Shown here: one piece after another, positions 54,784 to 62,460 of the stretch
Layout of the letters: every line of letters begins with the position of its first letter
Position numbering within the stretch: position 1 is the first letter of the stretch
Source: an uncultured Prevotella sp.
GTDB taxonomy: Bacteria; Bacteroidota; Bacteroidia; Bacteroidales; Bacteroidaceae
Direction of reading: 5' to 3'
NCBI GenBank assembly: GCA_905235835.1
Contig: CAJONQ010000006.1
Span: forward strand, 1-64,000
DNA length: 64,000 nucleotides
Translations under genes and position numbers: made by a program
The notes under the pieces: generated by a model
Seen by the model: only the letters and a program-made list of their open reading frames with translations
Told to the model about the DNA's origin: nothing
Databases searched by the model: none

Positions 54784-56844
54784 TTATCGGGCTAAGTTCA
54801 ACCACAGACTCATGTCTTGAATACCACGATTGTCCCAGGCATAGTAGGGGATGAGGCGTATGTGTACTTTTTGACTTGTTGGCTTCACCAACTCACGGTA
54901 GAGCGTCTGATTGTCCCATGTCTTGTCATTGATGGCGATGGCTTCTCCCTCCAGTGCGGTGAAGGAATGACCGCCAATGCTCATTGGTACTTCCTTTAAC
55001 TGAATGTCGGCAGGCAGGGCAATATCGTTGATGCGGTAAGCTCCTTGAATGTCCTGTCCTTCCAGACAATAGACGATAGGACCGCGCATGACGGCAATCT
55101 GGTTCTTTGCCTCCTCGACCAGTGGGTTCGCCTCCACGAGACGGGGACGCATGTCAAGGTTCAGCTCAATGACATCACCCTTCTTCCATTTACGGGAAAT
55201 GCGCAGGTTCGCAGACTCTCCATTCACCTTCACGGTATACTGATCACACCAGTTGGGTTGATGCAGCTGGATAGTCTGTAAGTTCTTCGCCTTTTTGATG
55301 GTGAGGGTGATCTTTCCGTCCCATGGATAATTGGTTGTCTGCTCCACTTCCAGGTCGTTGGTCTTCAACACATTCTGTCCATATAGATTAACGTATAGTG
55401 TCTGTCTGTTGACGGCATAGGCATATTCCTGTGCCTGACAGAGAGTACGAAGTGTATTGGGAGGACAGCAGAAACAGGTGATGTAATGCTGACGGTGTTT
55501 GGGCCATCGCATGGTGTAAGGGAACTCCTTGGTGCGTCGCAACGTCTCAGTATAGAAGAAGTCACGTCCGTTAATGGAGATACCAGAGAGAATACCGTTA
55601 TAGAGCTCGTTCTCTATATTGTCGATATACTTGGCGTCTCCCGTTGTTTGGAACATACGCCATGAGAACAGCATCATACCAATCTGTGCACATATCTCAT
55701 TATGGGCAGCCTCCTGTGGCAACTGGAACTGTCTGCCGTAAGCCTGATGAATCTGTTGAATCGAAGGCTGGTTATAGGTGGTACCGTCAGGTGACACACC
55801 GTCGTAGAGGGCACCGCATCCCCCCATGATATATATCTTATGCTGAATGATGTCATCCCAAATAGCCGAGAGGTTCTTCATCAACTGTTCCTCACCAGTC
55901 TCCGCATAGAGGTCGGCAACACCAGCGTAGAGGTAGTTGGCACGAACGGCATGTCCTATTGCCTCATACTGGTCACGGAACTTATGTCTGTCCTGGTTAT
56001 GATCCTCACCGTTCTGTACACTGTCACGGATAGCGATGAGTCCTTTGGCGAGGGTGAGGTATTTCTCGTCTCCCGTCTCCCGATACATCTCTGCGGCACC
56101 CATATAGTGACTGGGACAGATCGCATTACGAGAAAGCTCTGCCGCATCATTGGTCAGGAAGTTATAAAGGAAGTCAGCTGCTTTCTTACCGCAATCAAAT
56201 AAGGTGTTCTTACCGGTGGCACGCTTGTGGATGATACCCGCCGTGATAAGGTGACCGAGGTTGTAGGTCTCGAAATTAAGACGCGAGGCGAAGGCGTGTT
56301 TCTGGTCTTTTCCAATCTCGATACCTGCCGCATTCTCCGTAAGGGCATGGGAGTCGATACCCGCATTACGCTCACTGATAACCACAGGTGTATGGATATA
56401 GCCGTCGGCACGCTGGGCGAGTGCCACCTGCTCGATGAATTGGTCCATCAGTGCGTCAAGTTTGGGGTCTTTGGTGATAGCATAAACCGTAGCACAAGCC
56501 TCCAGCCATTTATACATATCTCCATCGTGGAAGGGAGGACCGTGGTGCTTGCCTTTCACAGTACCTGCGGCAACCTCAAAGTTGCGGAATCCATTACTGC
56601 CATGCAGTCCCATGTCATCCATCGTCTCGTAGGGGGTGTTCCATGTGTCCCACATCGACCAGATACCCGTATTTGCCATCACATTGAAACGGTCAGCCCA
56701 GAAGCCGCCCGTCCATTTGACTGCACCCAACGGTGTGTTTGTCATCTTCGCCTGCCGGCTATGACTCATATCGGTCAGTCCACCTTGCGCCATCGCTGTC
56801 GCGGCACAACCTATCATCATGGTTATTAATAGTCTGATTTTCAT
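54784..56844 (-). CDS. GH127 enzyme (aceric acid hydrolase/beta-L-arabinofuranosidase type)
   Basis: The 686-residue secreted protein has a signal peptide ending near AMAQ. The (alpha/alpha)6 barrel carries the zinc/cysteine site of GH127: Glu and Cys in HNEICAQ (~383) and the Cys pair in CFCCPPN (~456). Beta-sandwich domains follow. GH127 includes beta-L-arabinofuranosidases and the enzyme that frees aceric acid from RG-II chain B; the flanking GH141 and GH78 favour aceric acid. A TCTAAACTCTTAA repeat fills the 26 bases upstream. Confidence 0.9.
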   Translation of the reverse strand: MKIRLLITMMIGCAATAMAQGGLTDMSHSRQAKMTNTPLGAVKWTGGFWADRFNVMANTGIWSMWDTWNTPYETMDDMGLHGSNGFRNFEVAAGTVKGKHHGPPFHDGDMYKWLEACATVYAITKDPKLDALMDQFIEQVALAQRADGYIHTPVVISERNAGIDSHALTENAAGIEIGKDQKHAFASRLNFETYNLGHLITAGIIHKRATGKNTLFDCGKKAADFLYNFLTNDAAELSRNAICPSHYMGAAEMYRETGDEKYLTLAKGLIAIRDSVQNGEDHNQDRHKFRDQYEAIGHAVRANYLYAGVADLYAETGEEQLMKNLSAIWDDIIQHKIYIMGGCGALYDGVSPDGTTYNQPSIQQIHQAYGRQFQLPQEAAHNEICAQIGMMLFSWRMFQTTGDAKYIDNIENELYNGILSGISINGRDFFYTETLRRTKEFPYTMRWPKHRQHYITCFCCPPNTLRTLCQAQEYAYAVNRQTLYVNLYGQNVLKTNDLEVEQTTNYPWDGKITLTIKKAKNLQTIQLHQPNWCDQYTVKVNGESANLRISRKWKKGDVIELNLDMRPRLVEANPLVEEAKNQIAVMRGPIVYCLEGQDIQGAYRINDIALPADIQLKEVPMSIGGHSFTALEGEAIAINDKTWDNQTLYRELVKPTSQKVHIRLIPYYAWDNRGIQDMSLWLNLAR

Positions 56845-56870
56845 AACTCTAAACTCTTAATTCTAAACTC
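56845..56870. repeat. CTCTAAACTCTTAATTCTAAACTC spacer repeat
   Basis: TCTAAACTCTTAA occurs twice, filling the whole gap between GH127 and the isomerase gene. It is another locus-specific word. Confidence 0.75.
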
Positions 56871-58328
56871 TTAAAGTTGTCCTCCTCTTGCCTTTACTCG
56901 TTCATACCATGCCTCACGCTCTTTGGTTAAGTCGTAACCACGCTTGGTGAGGTAGTTGTTAATGCGTCCTTTGTACTTACCGAACACCTCGTGTTTCTTC
57001 TTCGAACTCTCCGCGTCGATAGCGAGTTCACGAGCCTCGATCAGCCAAGCGAGGATCTGCTGTTTCTCCTCATCCTTCAACGTCGGTATCATATCGCACT
57101 GTGCCTCATAGGTGACCTTCACCACATTGAAGGTCATCACATCCTTCACACGGTCGATATGATGTGGTTTCAGGTACATTGACAGGTCGGCGAGGAATCC
57201 GAAGTGTGAACGGTAGAGTTTGGAGTCGCATTGTGCCTCGGCGAGTTTCTTGTCCGTCTTCTTGATAGAGTCCCGCTCGGCATAGATGTCATTCAGTTTG
57301 AAGTAGCGGTTGGCGATGATATTAACAACATTCTGTCCCATCGGGGTCCAGGTGATACCCAGTTCATCAGTGGCTTTCTGAGAGCGACCGATGATGGTCT
57401 GTACATATTCAGGATCACGTCCCTCGCAATCGAGCTTAACGTCAGCCTCAGGATAGGAGTTAAAGGTCTCTTTCAGATAACGCACATTGGCACCGTAGTT
57501 CATCTTCACATTACGCACCATCTTCACGTCACGGCTCCGTTCTACAAACAACCAGCCTTTCCAGTTCATCTCGTCAAGCGTCTGTTTGATAAGTGGCAGG
57601 TTGATGGCAGGGTCCTTGCTGAGCCATACGCTATCTGTATTAGAGGCATGGATGGCGCATATATTCTTGGCTCCCAGTTTCTTCATATCCTTGACGATGT
57701 CCCATCCGTTCTCTATAATGGTCTGCCATTTATAGAAGATAGCGATACCGTCGCTCTTGATCTCTTTCAGCAGTTTCAGGTTGCCGGCGGCATCCAAGGG
57801 GGTGTCGATACCCACTACCTTTCCGTGACTCTTCGCTGTCTCACCGATGGCATGCAGGCGATTGACGAGATCCTTTCGTTTTGCTTTGTCGGTGGTCCAG
57901 TTGTTACCACATCCTCCTAAAGGGAGAAAAGCAACCTTGACATTTCCCATCTTGTCCATCGTATCAAAACAGTCTTCCATCAAAGCGAGGTAGTTGTCAC
58001 GCTGGGTCAGGTCCTGTCCGTAGAATCCGCTCATAGCAATGGCACCGATACGGATGCCGAGGCTGTCAGCGACAAACTTAAAACGGGCGGCATCCTCCGG
58101 GTTGCGCATCTTGTTGTCAAACATCTCGCGCTTGCCCAGTCCACCCATGTCCATCTCGATACCGTCACAACCTAAGTCCTTGGCTAACTGGAACTCGCCC
58201 AGCTTCTGGCGTTTCAGTACCATCCAGTCGCAGACACCCACTTGATAGCGGTCTTGCGCCATCATCGTACCCAACCATGGCATTCCGCAGAGGAGTACTG
58301 ATAAAAGGAAAATGCGTAGTTTGTTCAT
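56871..58328 (-). CDS. Secreted sugar-isomerase/epimerase-like TIM barrel fused to DUF3826
   Basis: The 485-residue protein has a signal peptide ending near MMAQ. Residues about 28-285 form a xylose-isomerase-like TIM barrel (GVCDWMVLKRQ, GCDGIEMDMGG, AIHASNTDSVW, GWLFVERSRD). Residues about 290-485 match DUF3826 as I know it (SHFGFLADLSMYLKP, FGKYKGRINNYLTKRGYDL). Both domains occur in Bacteroidales pectin loci, usually as separate proteins, with no defined reaction. Export argues against a phosphosugar substrate. It is the first enzyme gene of the operon down to the GH138-like gene, with GH127 26 bases downstream. Confidence 0.75.
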   Translation of the reverse strand: MNKLRIFLLSVLLCGMPWLGTMMAQDRYQVGVCDWMVLKRQKLGEFQLAKDLGCDGIEMDMGGLGKREMFDNKMRNPEDAARFKFVADSLGIRIGAIAMSGFYGQDLTQRDNYLALMEDCFDTMDKMGNVKVAFLPLGGCGNNWTTDKAKRKDLVNRLHAIGETAKSHGKVVGIDTPLDAAGNLKLLKEIKSDGIAIFYKWQTIIENGWDIVKDMKKLGAKNICAIHASNTDSVWLSKDPAINLPLIKQTLDEMNWKGWLFVERSRDVKMVRNVKMNYGANVRYLKETFNSYPEADVKLDCEGRDPEYVQTIIGRSQKATDELGITWTPMGQNVVNIIANRYFKLNDIYAERDSIKKTDKKLAEAQCDSKLYRSHFGFLADLSMYLKPHHIDRVKDVMTFNVVKVTYEAQCDMIPTLKDEEKQQILAWLIEARELAIDAESSKKKHEVFGKYKGRINNYLTKRGYDLTKEREAWYERVKARGGQL

Positions 58329-58346
58329 ATCAGATCATGATTTGTT

Positions 58347-58487
58347 CTATTTTAACGCCGCCGACTGGCAGATAGCGACATAGATGCGCATCTCCAACTC
58401 TTTCTTTTCTTTTGCGGAAAGAGGTGGGAGAAGAGGAATATAAGAATAAGTGAATTTTTCCCTGTTGTCTTTGACTTTACCTGCCAT
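58347..58487 (-). CDS. Small 46-residue protein, unknown
   Basis: The ATG at 58487 opens MAGKVKDNREKFTYSYIPLL and continues to a TAG at 58347. It is lysine-rich with no recognised domain. It lies between the ECF sigma gene (64 bases upstream) and the isomerase (18 bases downstream), on the same strand. Its start codon is inside a strong hairpin (58481-58522). It is too short to prove as coding; position and codon pattern make it plausible. Confidence 0.45.
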   Translation of the reverse strand: MAGKVKDNREKFTYSYIPLLPPLSAKEKKELEMRIYVAICQSAALK

Positions 58488-58522
58488 TATCGTCGTTTTA
58501 TTTTAAGACGTAATAATGGCAG
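58481..58522 (-). promoter_or_regulatory. Hairpin sequestering the small-ORF start codon
   Basis: CTGCCATTATCGTC (58481-58494) pairs with GACG (58507-58510) and ATAATGGCAG (58513-58522), giving a 14-pair stem with a 2-base bulge and a 12-base loop. The ATG of the small ORF is in the stem. There is no U-run after it, so it is not a normal terminator. Confidence 0.6.
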
Positions 58523-58550
58523 TCGTGTAACCAACCAAAGGGGAATGCTT

Positions 58551-59063
58551 TTATACAGCACGCTCAATCTCTCCAGCGTATTCTCTAAGACGACTGATAC
58601 TGCGATGCATCAGATTCCTCACACTCTGATAGTTGATACCCATGATGCGGCAGATGTCCTCATATTTCCGTTGCTCTACATAGTAGAGGTTGATAATCTG
58701 ACGCTGACGGGGAGACAGCTTCTCAAAGTATTTCTCTACGTTGTCTGTGAGTTGCTGCTGCTTTTCCATCTTCTCATGGCAGTACTCCTCATAGTCTGCG
58801 ACAGCCTGCATATTGGTGTCATTGACCTCATCCTCCGTCATCTTGCTGTTTTTCCTGAACTCATCATGGATACGGTTACGCAAGGAGATGAATAGATAGT
58901 TATCGACATTGTCGATAGGACCCAGATGGTCCTTTCTGGTGTATAGCTTCACGAAGACATCTTGTATGCAGTCTTTCAGCATCTCACGATTCGACGTGAA
59001 ACGGGAACCGAAGGCAAACAGTTGGTCGATATGTTTGTTATAGAGCTGTGAAAAGTCTATCAT
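58551..59063 (-). CDS. ECF-type RNA polymerase sigma factor
   Basis: The 170-residue protein has sigma region 2 (DCIQDVFVKLYTRKD, YLFISLRNRIHDEFRK) and region 4 (LSPRQRQIINLYYVEQRKYEDI, NYQSVRNLMHRSISRLREY). In Bacteroidales such factors usually pair with a FecR anti-sigma and a SusC/TonB transporter. No anti-sigma gene is visible next to it. It may turn on the operon that follows or the SusC/SusD unit. A -7-like TACTTTTG lies at 59104-59111 on the minus strand without a clear -33. Confidence 0.9.
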   Translation of the reverse strand: MIDFSQLYNKHIDQLFAFGSRFTSNREMLKDCIQDVFVKLYTRKDHLGPIDNVDNYLFISLRNRIHDEFRKNSKMTEDEVNDTNMQAVADYEEYCHEKMEKQQQLTDNVEKYFEKLSPRQRQIINLYYVEQRKYEDICRIMGINYQSVRNLMHRSISRLREYAGEIERAV

Positions 59064-59185
59064 CTTAGTAGTTTGTATTTGAAAGTAGTTTGTTTGTCAC
59101 CTGCAAAAGTAATAATATATTTTGTAAATCCACCACATGAAAACGGTCTTTTTCCGTTTTTTTAATAATTTAATACAACATGCCC

Positions 59186-62100
59186 TTACATCTGTCGGAG
59201 CCAGTAAAGCCCGTTCACCTTGCTGTTATCAGGACGGAAGGTATGTTGGAGACGGACACCTTTCTGACGGAGGGTGATGTCACCTGTCTTCATATCAATA
59301 GAATAGACATGGTATTTTCCTGCAGTTATCGGCAGACTGGCTTCTGATGTCTGTGTGTAAACCAAGTAGCCTTTCCGGGTATCACCAATGGCGAGATACC
59401 CTTCTGCGTTCATCACCTTCATCTGACAAGCATCCTTTAATAGGGTCTGTTGGAGGGACTGGGATGATGCGGTGCTGATGGGGATATTGGGAAGTGAACC
59501 ACCTGCCAGCAGTATCGCCCAGCCATAGGTGGGATATTGTTGGGAGAAGAAGGTGACGGCTTTCTCTGGATAACGGTTGCGATACTCGACAACGGAGCGG
59601 TATGCCTCCTCAAAACCGGTCTTTCCCACTTTGACCTTACGCATCCACTGACGGGGAGCAAGGTTGCGTCCTCCCTCGGGAGCCCATAGTCCGTTGGTGT
59701 TGTAATGCCAGTAGCGGATGTCGATGATATCAACGACTTTCCGGAACTCGGGGTCTGCGAGGATGCTGTCCTGTACGTCCTTGGTACAACTGAGGGCTAT
59801 CAGGGGGTGATGTCCTGTCTCTGCCTCCCATTCCGCAACGGTCTTCAACCAGAAACGGGTGAAATGCAACGGTCCTGTATACTCGGCACTGATGGAGTGT
59901 ATCACGTTAGGTTGGTCTTTGGTCTGGTCGAGACACATACGGATATACTGCCGATGGAGGGACTGGAGTAGGGAATTCTGCTCGTCATAGAACTGCTCTG
60001 CCATGAACACACGCTTGTCACCAGCAAAAGGAACAGGTTCTGGGAAGTCTGTACCGTTGATGTTGTTGACGGGTCGCCATGGACAGTCTACCCAGTGGGC
60101 ACCAGCCTCTAAGATGTTATGCTGGAAATAGTGCTCGTTATAGAGCATGATGTTTTGTCTTGCGGCTTGATGGGCGAACTCATTCAGACGCAGCCAGTAC
60201 CAGCGATTGGGCTTTGTCAGGTCATAGCGAGAGAGACCGTCCCATGCGGTACCCTCACCAGTGCGACTGAATGGCTGCTCGTAGAAGGGTGCCCACACAT
60301 CACCATTGGCACGACGGATACGCTCATGGTCTGTCCTGCGGAGGTCATACCATAGTCCATAATTGTGGTAGAGGGAACTATAATGATGGTCGGCAAGGAA
60401 GTTGACGACAGAGTCGATACGGTCTGTCCATCCCAATCCCTCACGTCCTGGTACGAAACGGGTGATGGCTGGCTTGGCACCATTCGTGACGAAATTGTCT
60501 TTCACCCTTCCACTCCACCAAGGAATCGCATACTGATTACCTGTCAGCAGCATACCGTCCACGGCAAGGTGTCCGTTGATGATGGAGTATGCCTTGGTGG
60601 TGGGAGTGTGTTGGGGACGGTTCTGATGATTAGTCATCGCAAGGCGGCTGTGATCAGCAGAACCGTCCCCAAGGGTTGGAATACTGTCCAGCCACATCTC
60701 CAAGGTGAGTCTGGGCTGTGTCAGCGACTCCTGTGCCATCTCCATTGCCTGCTCAACAGTCGGTGAGCTGGACGCATTGGTAGGGCGGGGGAGGATATAC
60801 GGCTCGAAGGGGAGCTTCCCTAATCGCTTCTCCAACTGGTCGTAGAACAGACTGCGAGGGGTCACATGGTCGTTGCTGCTGGTCCATTCTCCATTACCAG
60901 TGAGTGTACCCCAACAGCCGTGTCCACTGCAACGGTTGTCCCTGTCAGGGGAATAGCACTCGATGGTGGAGGCTGTACACTGCCACAGCATGGAGTTTGC
61001 GGTGTTCCATCCTGTACCAAACTGGAACTGTTCCAGATTGGCAAAACGGATATCGCTGCCGTCGATATTGACGATGTCAAAGAGCAAACCTGCTGCCCAT
61101 GAGCCGATGCTGCCACTGAAGCCCAGCGACTCCTCACCCTCACACTGTACAAAGGCGTTAGGTCCTGCGGCACAATAGCCTGCTGCGAAGTCGTGGATAC
61201 CCTGCCGCGAGATGCAACGCTGGAAGAGGGTCTGCTGTCCTCGTGTCAGGAATACCTGTCTGCGCCATCCTCCTATCTCAGAGACGGGCTGCTGGGCAAT
61301 ACAGTCTTCAATCGTGATACGACTGGTTTGCTTCTGTAGGTTGACGGCAGAGCCGGCAAGGTGCTGGAAGATGACTTTACGAACCCATGAGTCGCGAACA
61401 TGATTCATAAAGATACCATCCCAGCAATGGTCCTCGTCCTTGGCATTCCAAGTGGCATGCTCGGAGTCAATCGTCAGGTTCTCCACACCGCATTCTGTGA
61501 GTTCTCCCTGATGGTTGGTCTTGATGACCGTTGCCCCACCGTATGTCTGGGAGAGGGTCGTGGTGATAGGAGCGTCGAGGGTAATTGTCGTCCCGTTGAT
61601 GGCTGTGATGGTACGGTCCCAGGTGATGTCGATATCCGTAGCCTTCCAACCCGTATAGTCGAGTCCACCACCAAAGTCATTCATATTCAGCGACGCAATC
61701 CACTCTGTGGTACTGGGACGCAGGATATGGATACGACTACCTGTCTGCAGTCCTTTCGTCGATGCCAACGTGAGTTGCGTACTGCCGGCAGGTACCTTCT
61801 CGTTGACGACAGCAATGGCATCGCCCTCAGTCTTACTCTCCATACCTTCTATATAGATGGCGGCACCACGGTCGGCACCTGTCTTGAGAAGGACGGTCTT
61901 GTACTTGTCGACACCTCTCAGTACGATACCAGATGTGGTGATACGTATCGCTTTGCTGATCTTGAACACGCCCTCACCCAGCAGGACGCAACCTCGATAG
62001 TCGTTGGCATCGGGCTTCTGTCTTGCCACCTCATCAATCGCCTGCTGGATGCGACCAGCGCAGTCACCGTCCTGCCATGCCACGAAGATGCTGACGGGAA

Positions 62101-62257
62101 TAGTGGGGATTGCCTTCTCGGAGGCATGGTAGCCACAGGTGGAGTAGTCCATGGGGATATACAATTCCTTCTTGGGCTTGGGTGCGGCAAACAGGTTTAC
62201 TGACACGAAGCAAATTATTAACAGGGTCGTTAAGCGTGAGATATGATATTTGCTCAT
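59186..62257 (-). CDS. Beta-helix protein with large unrecognised C-terminal (TIM-barrel-like) domain
   Basis: The start is placed at 62257 (MSKYHISRLTTLLIICFVS), a normal signal peptide that fits the promoter at 62287; upstream in-frame codons reach into the promoter. The product has 1023 residues. Residues about 40-480 form a right-handed beta-helix of pectate-lyase-like type (GVENLTID, RVSEIGGWRRQ-like turns, GFSGSIGSWAAG). Residues about 560-950 look like a glycosidase barrel, with LYNEHYF, SISAEYTGP and IDIRYWHY carrying acidic and aromatic residues; I recall this as DUF6298, but not surely. No reaction can be assigned. Its place in the RG-II locus suggests a pectin-directed hydrolase or lyase. 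Confidence 0.7.
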   Translation of the reverse strand: MSKYHISRLTTLLIICFVSVNLFAAPKPKKELYIPMDYSTCGYHASEKAIPTIPVSIFVAWQDGDCAGRIQQAIDEVARQKPDANDYRGCVLLGEGVFKISKAIRITTSGIVLRGVDKYKTVLLKTGADRGAAIYIEGMESKTEGDAIAVVNEKVPAGSTQLTLASTKGLQTGSRIHILRPSTTEWIASLNMNDFGGGLDYTGWKATDIDITWDRTITAINGTTITLDAPITTTLSQTYGGATVIKTNHQGELTECGVENLTIDSEHATWNAKDEDHCWDGIFMNHVRDSWVRKVIFQHLAGSAVNLQKQTSRITIEDCIAQQPVSEIGGWRRQVFLTRGQQTLFQRCISRQGIHDFAAGYCAAGPNAFVQCEGEESLGFSGSIGSWAAGLLFDIVNIDGSDIRFANLEQFQFGTGWNTANSMLWQCTASTIECYSPDRDNRCSGHGCWGTLTGNGEWTSSNDHVTPRSLFYDQLEKRLGKLPFEPYILPRPTNASSSPTVEQAMEMAQESLTQPRLTLEMWLDSIPTLGDGSADHSRLAMTNHQNRPQHTPTTKAYSIINGHLAVDGMLLTGNQYAIPWWSGRVKDNFVTNGAKPAITRFVPGREGLGWTDRIDSVVNFLADHHYSSLYHNYGLWYDLRRTDHERIRRANGDVWAPFYEQPFSRTGEGTAWDGLSRYDLTKPNRWYWLRLNEFAHQAARQNIMLYNEHYFQHNILEAGAHWVDCPWRPVNNINGTDFPEPVPFAGDKRVFMAEQFYDEQNSLLQSLHRQYIRMCLDQTKDQPNVIHSISAEYTGPLHFTRFWLKTVAEWEAETGHHPLIALSCTKDVQDSILADPEFRKVVDIIDIRYWHYNTNGLWAPEGGRNLAPRQWMRKVKVGKTGFEEAYRSVVEYRNRYPEKAVTFFSQQYPTYGWAILLAGGSLPNIPISTASSQSLQQTLLKDACQMKVMNAEGYLAIGDTRKGYLVYTQTSEASLPITAGKYHVYSIDMKTGDITLRQKGVRLQHTFRPDNSKVNGLYWLRQM

Positions 62258-62286
62258 CTTTGATGTTGTTTTAGCGATAGTAACTG

Positions 62287-62318
62287 CAAAGATACGATTA
62301 AGTAAGCAAAAAAACAAG
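62287..62318 (-). promoter_or_regulatory. Promoter of the beta-helix gene
   Basis: The minus-strand TATCTTTG (62287-62294) has a CTTG (62315-62318) 20 bases upstream. The surrounding TAAGTAAGCAAAAA resembles the same region of the promoters at 44439 and 48340. Confidence 0.6.
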
Positions 62319-62399
62319 AAAATCTTGAGTTTTTTCAAGCGAGAGTATCTTCGGGATTTTCTCCAAAGATATGAAGATTTTGTGAATCTTCCAAATAAA

Positions 62400-62436
62400 T
62401 CAATAAAAATCGGATGCACCTTTGCGATGCATCCGA
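62400..62436 (-). terminator. Rho-independent terminator after SusD
   Basis: CGGATGCA (62411-62418) pairs with TGCATCCG (62428-62435). On the minus strand it is followed by ATTTTTATTG, 25 bases after the SusD stop. Confidence 0.8.
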
Positions 62437-62460
62437 TGAAGAGAGATATGTGTCTCTTGA

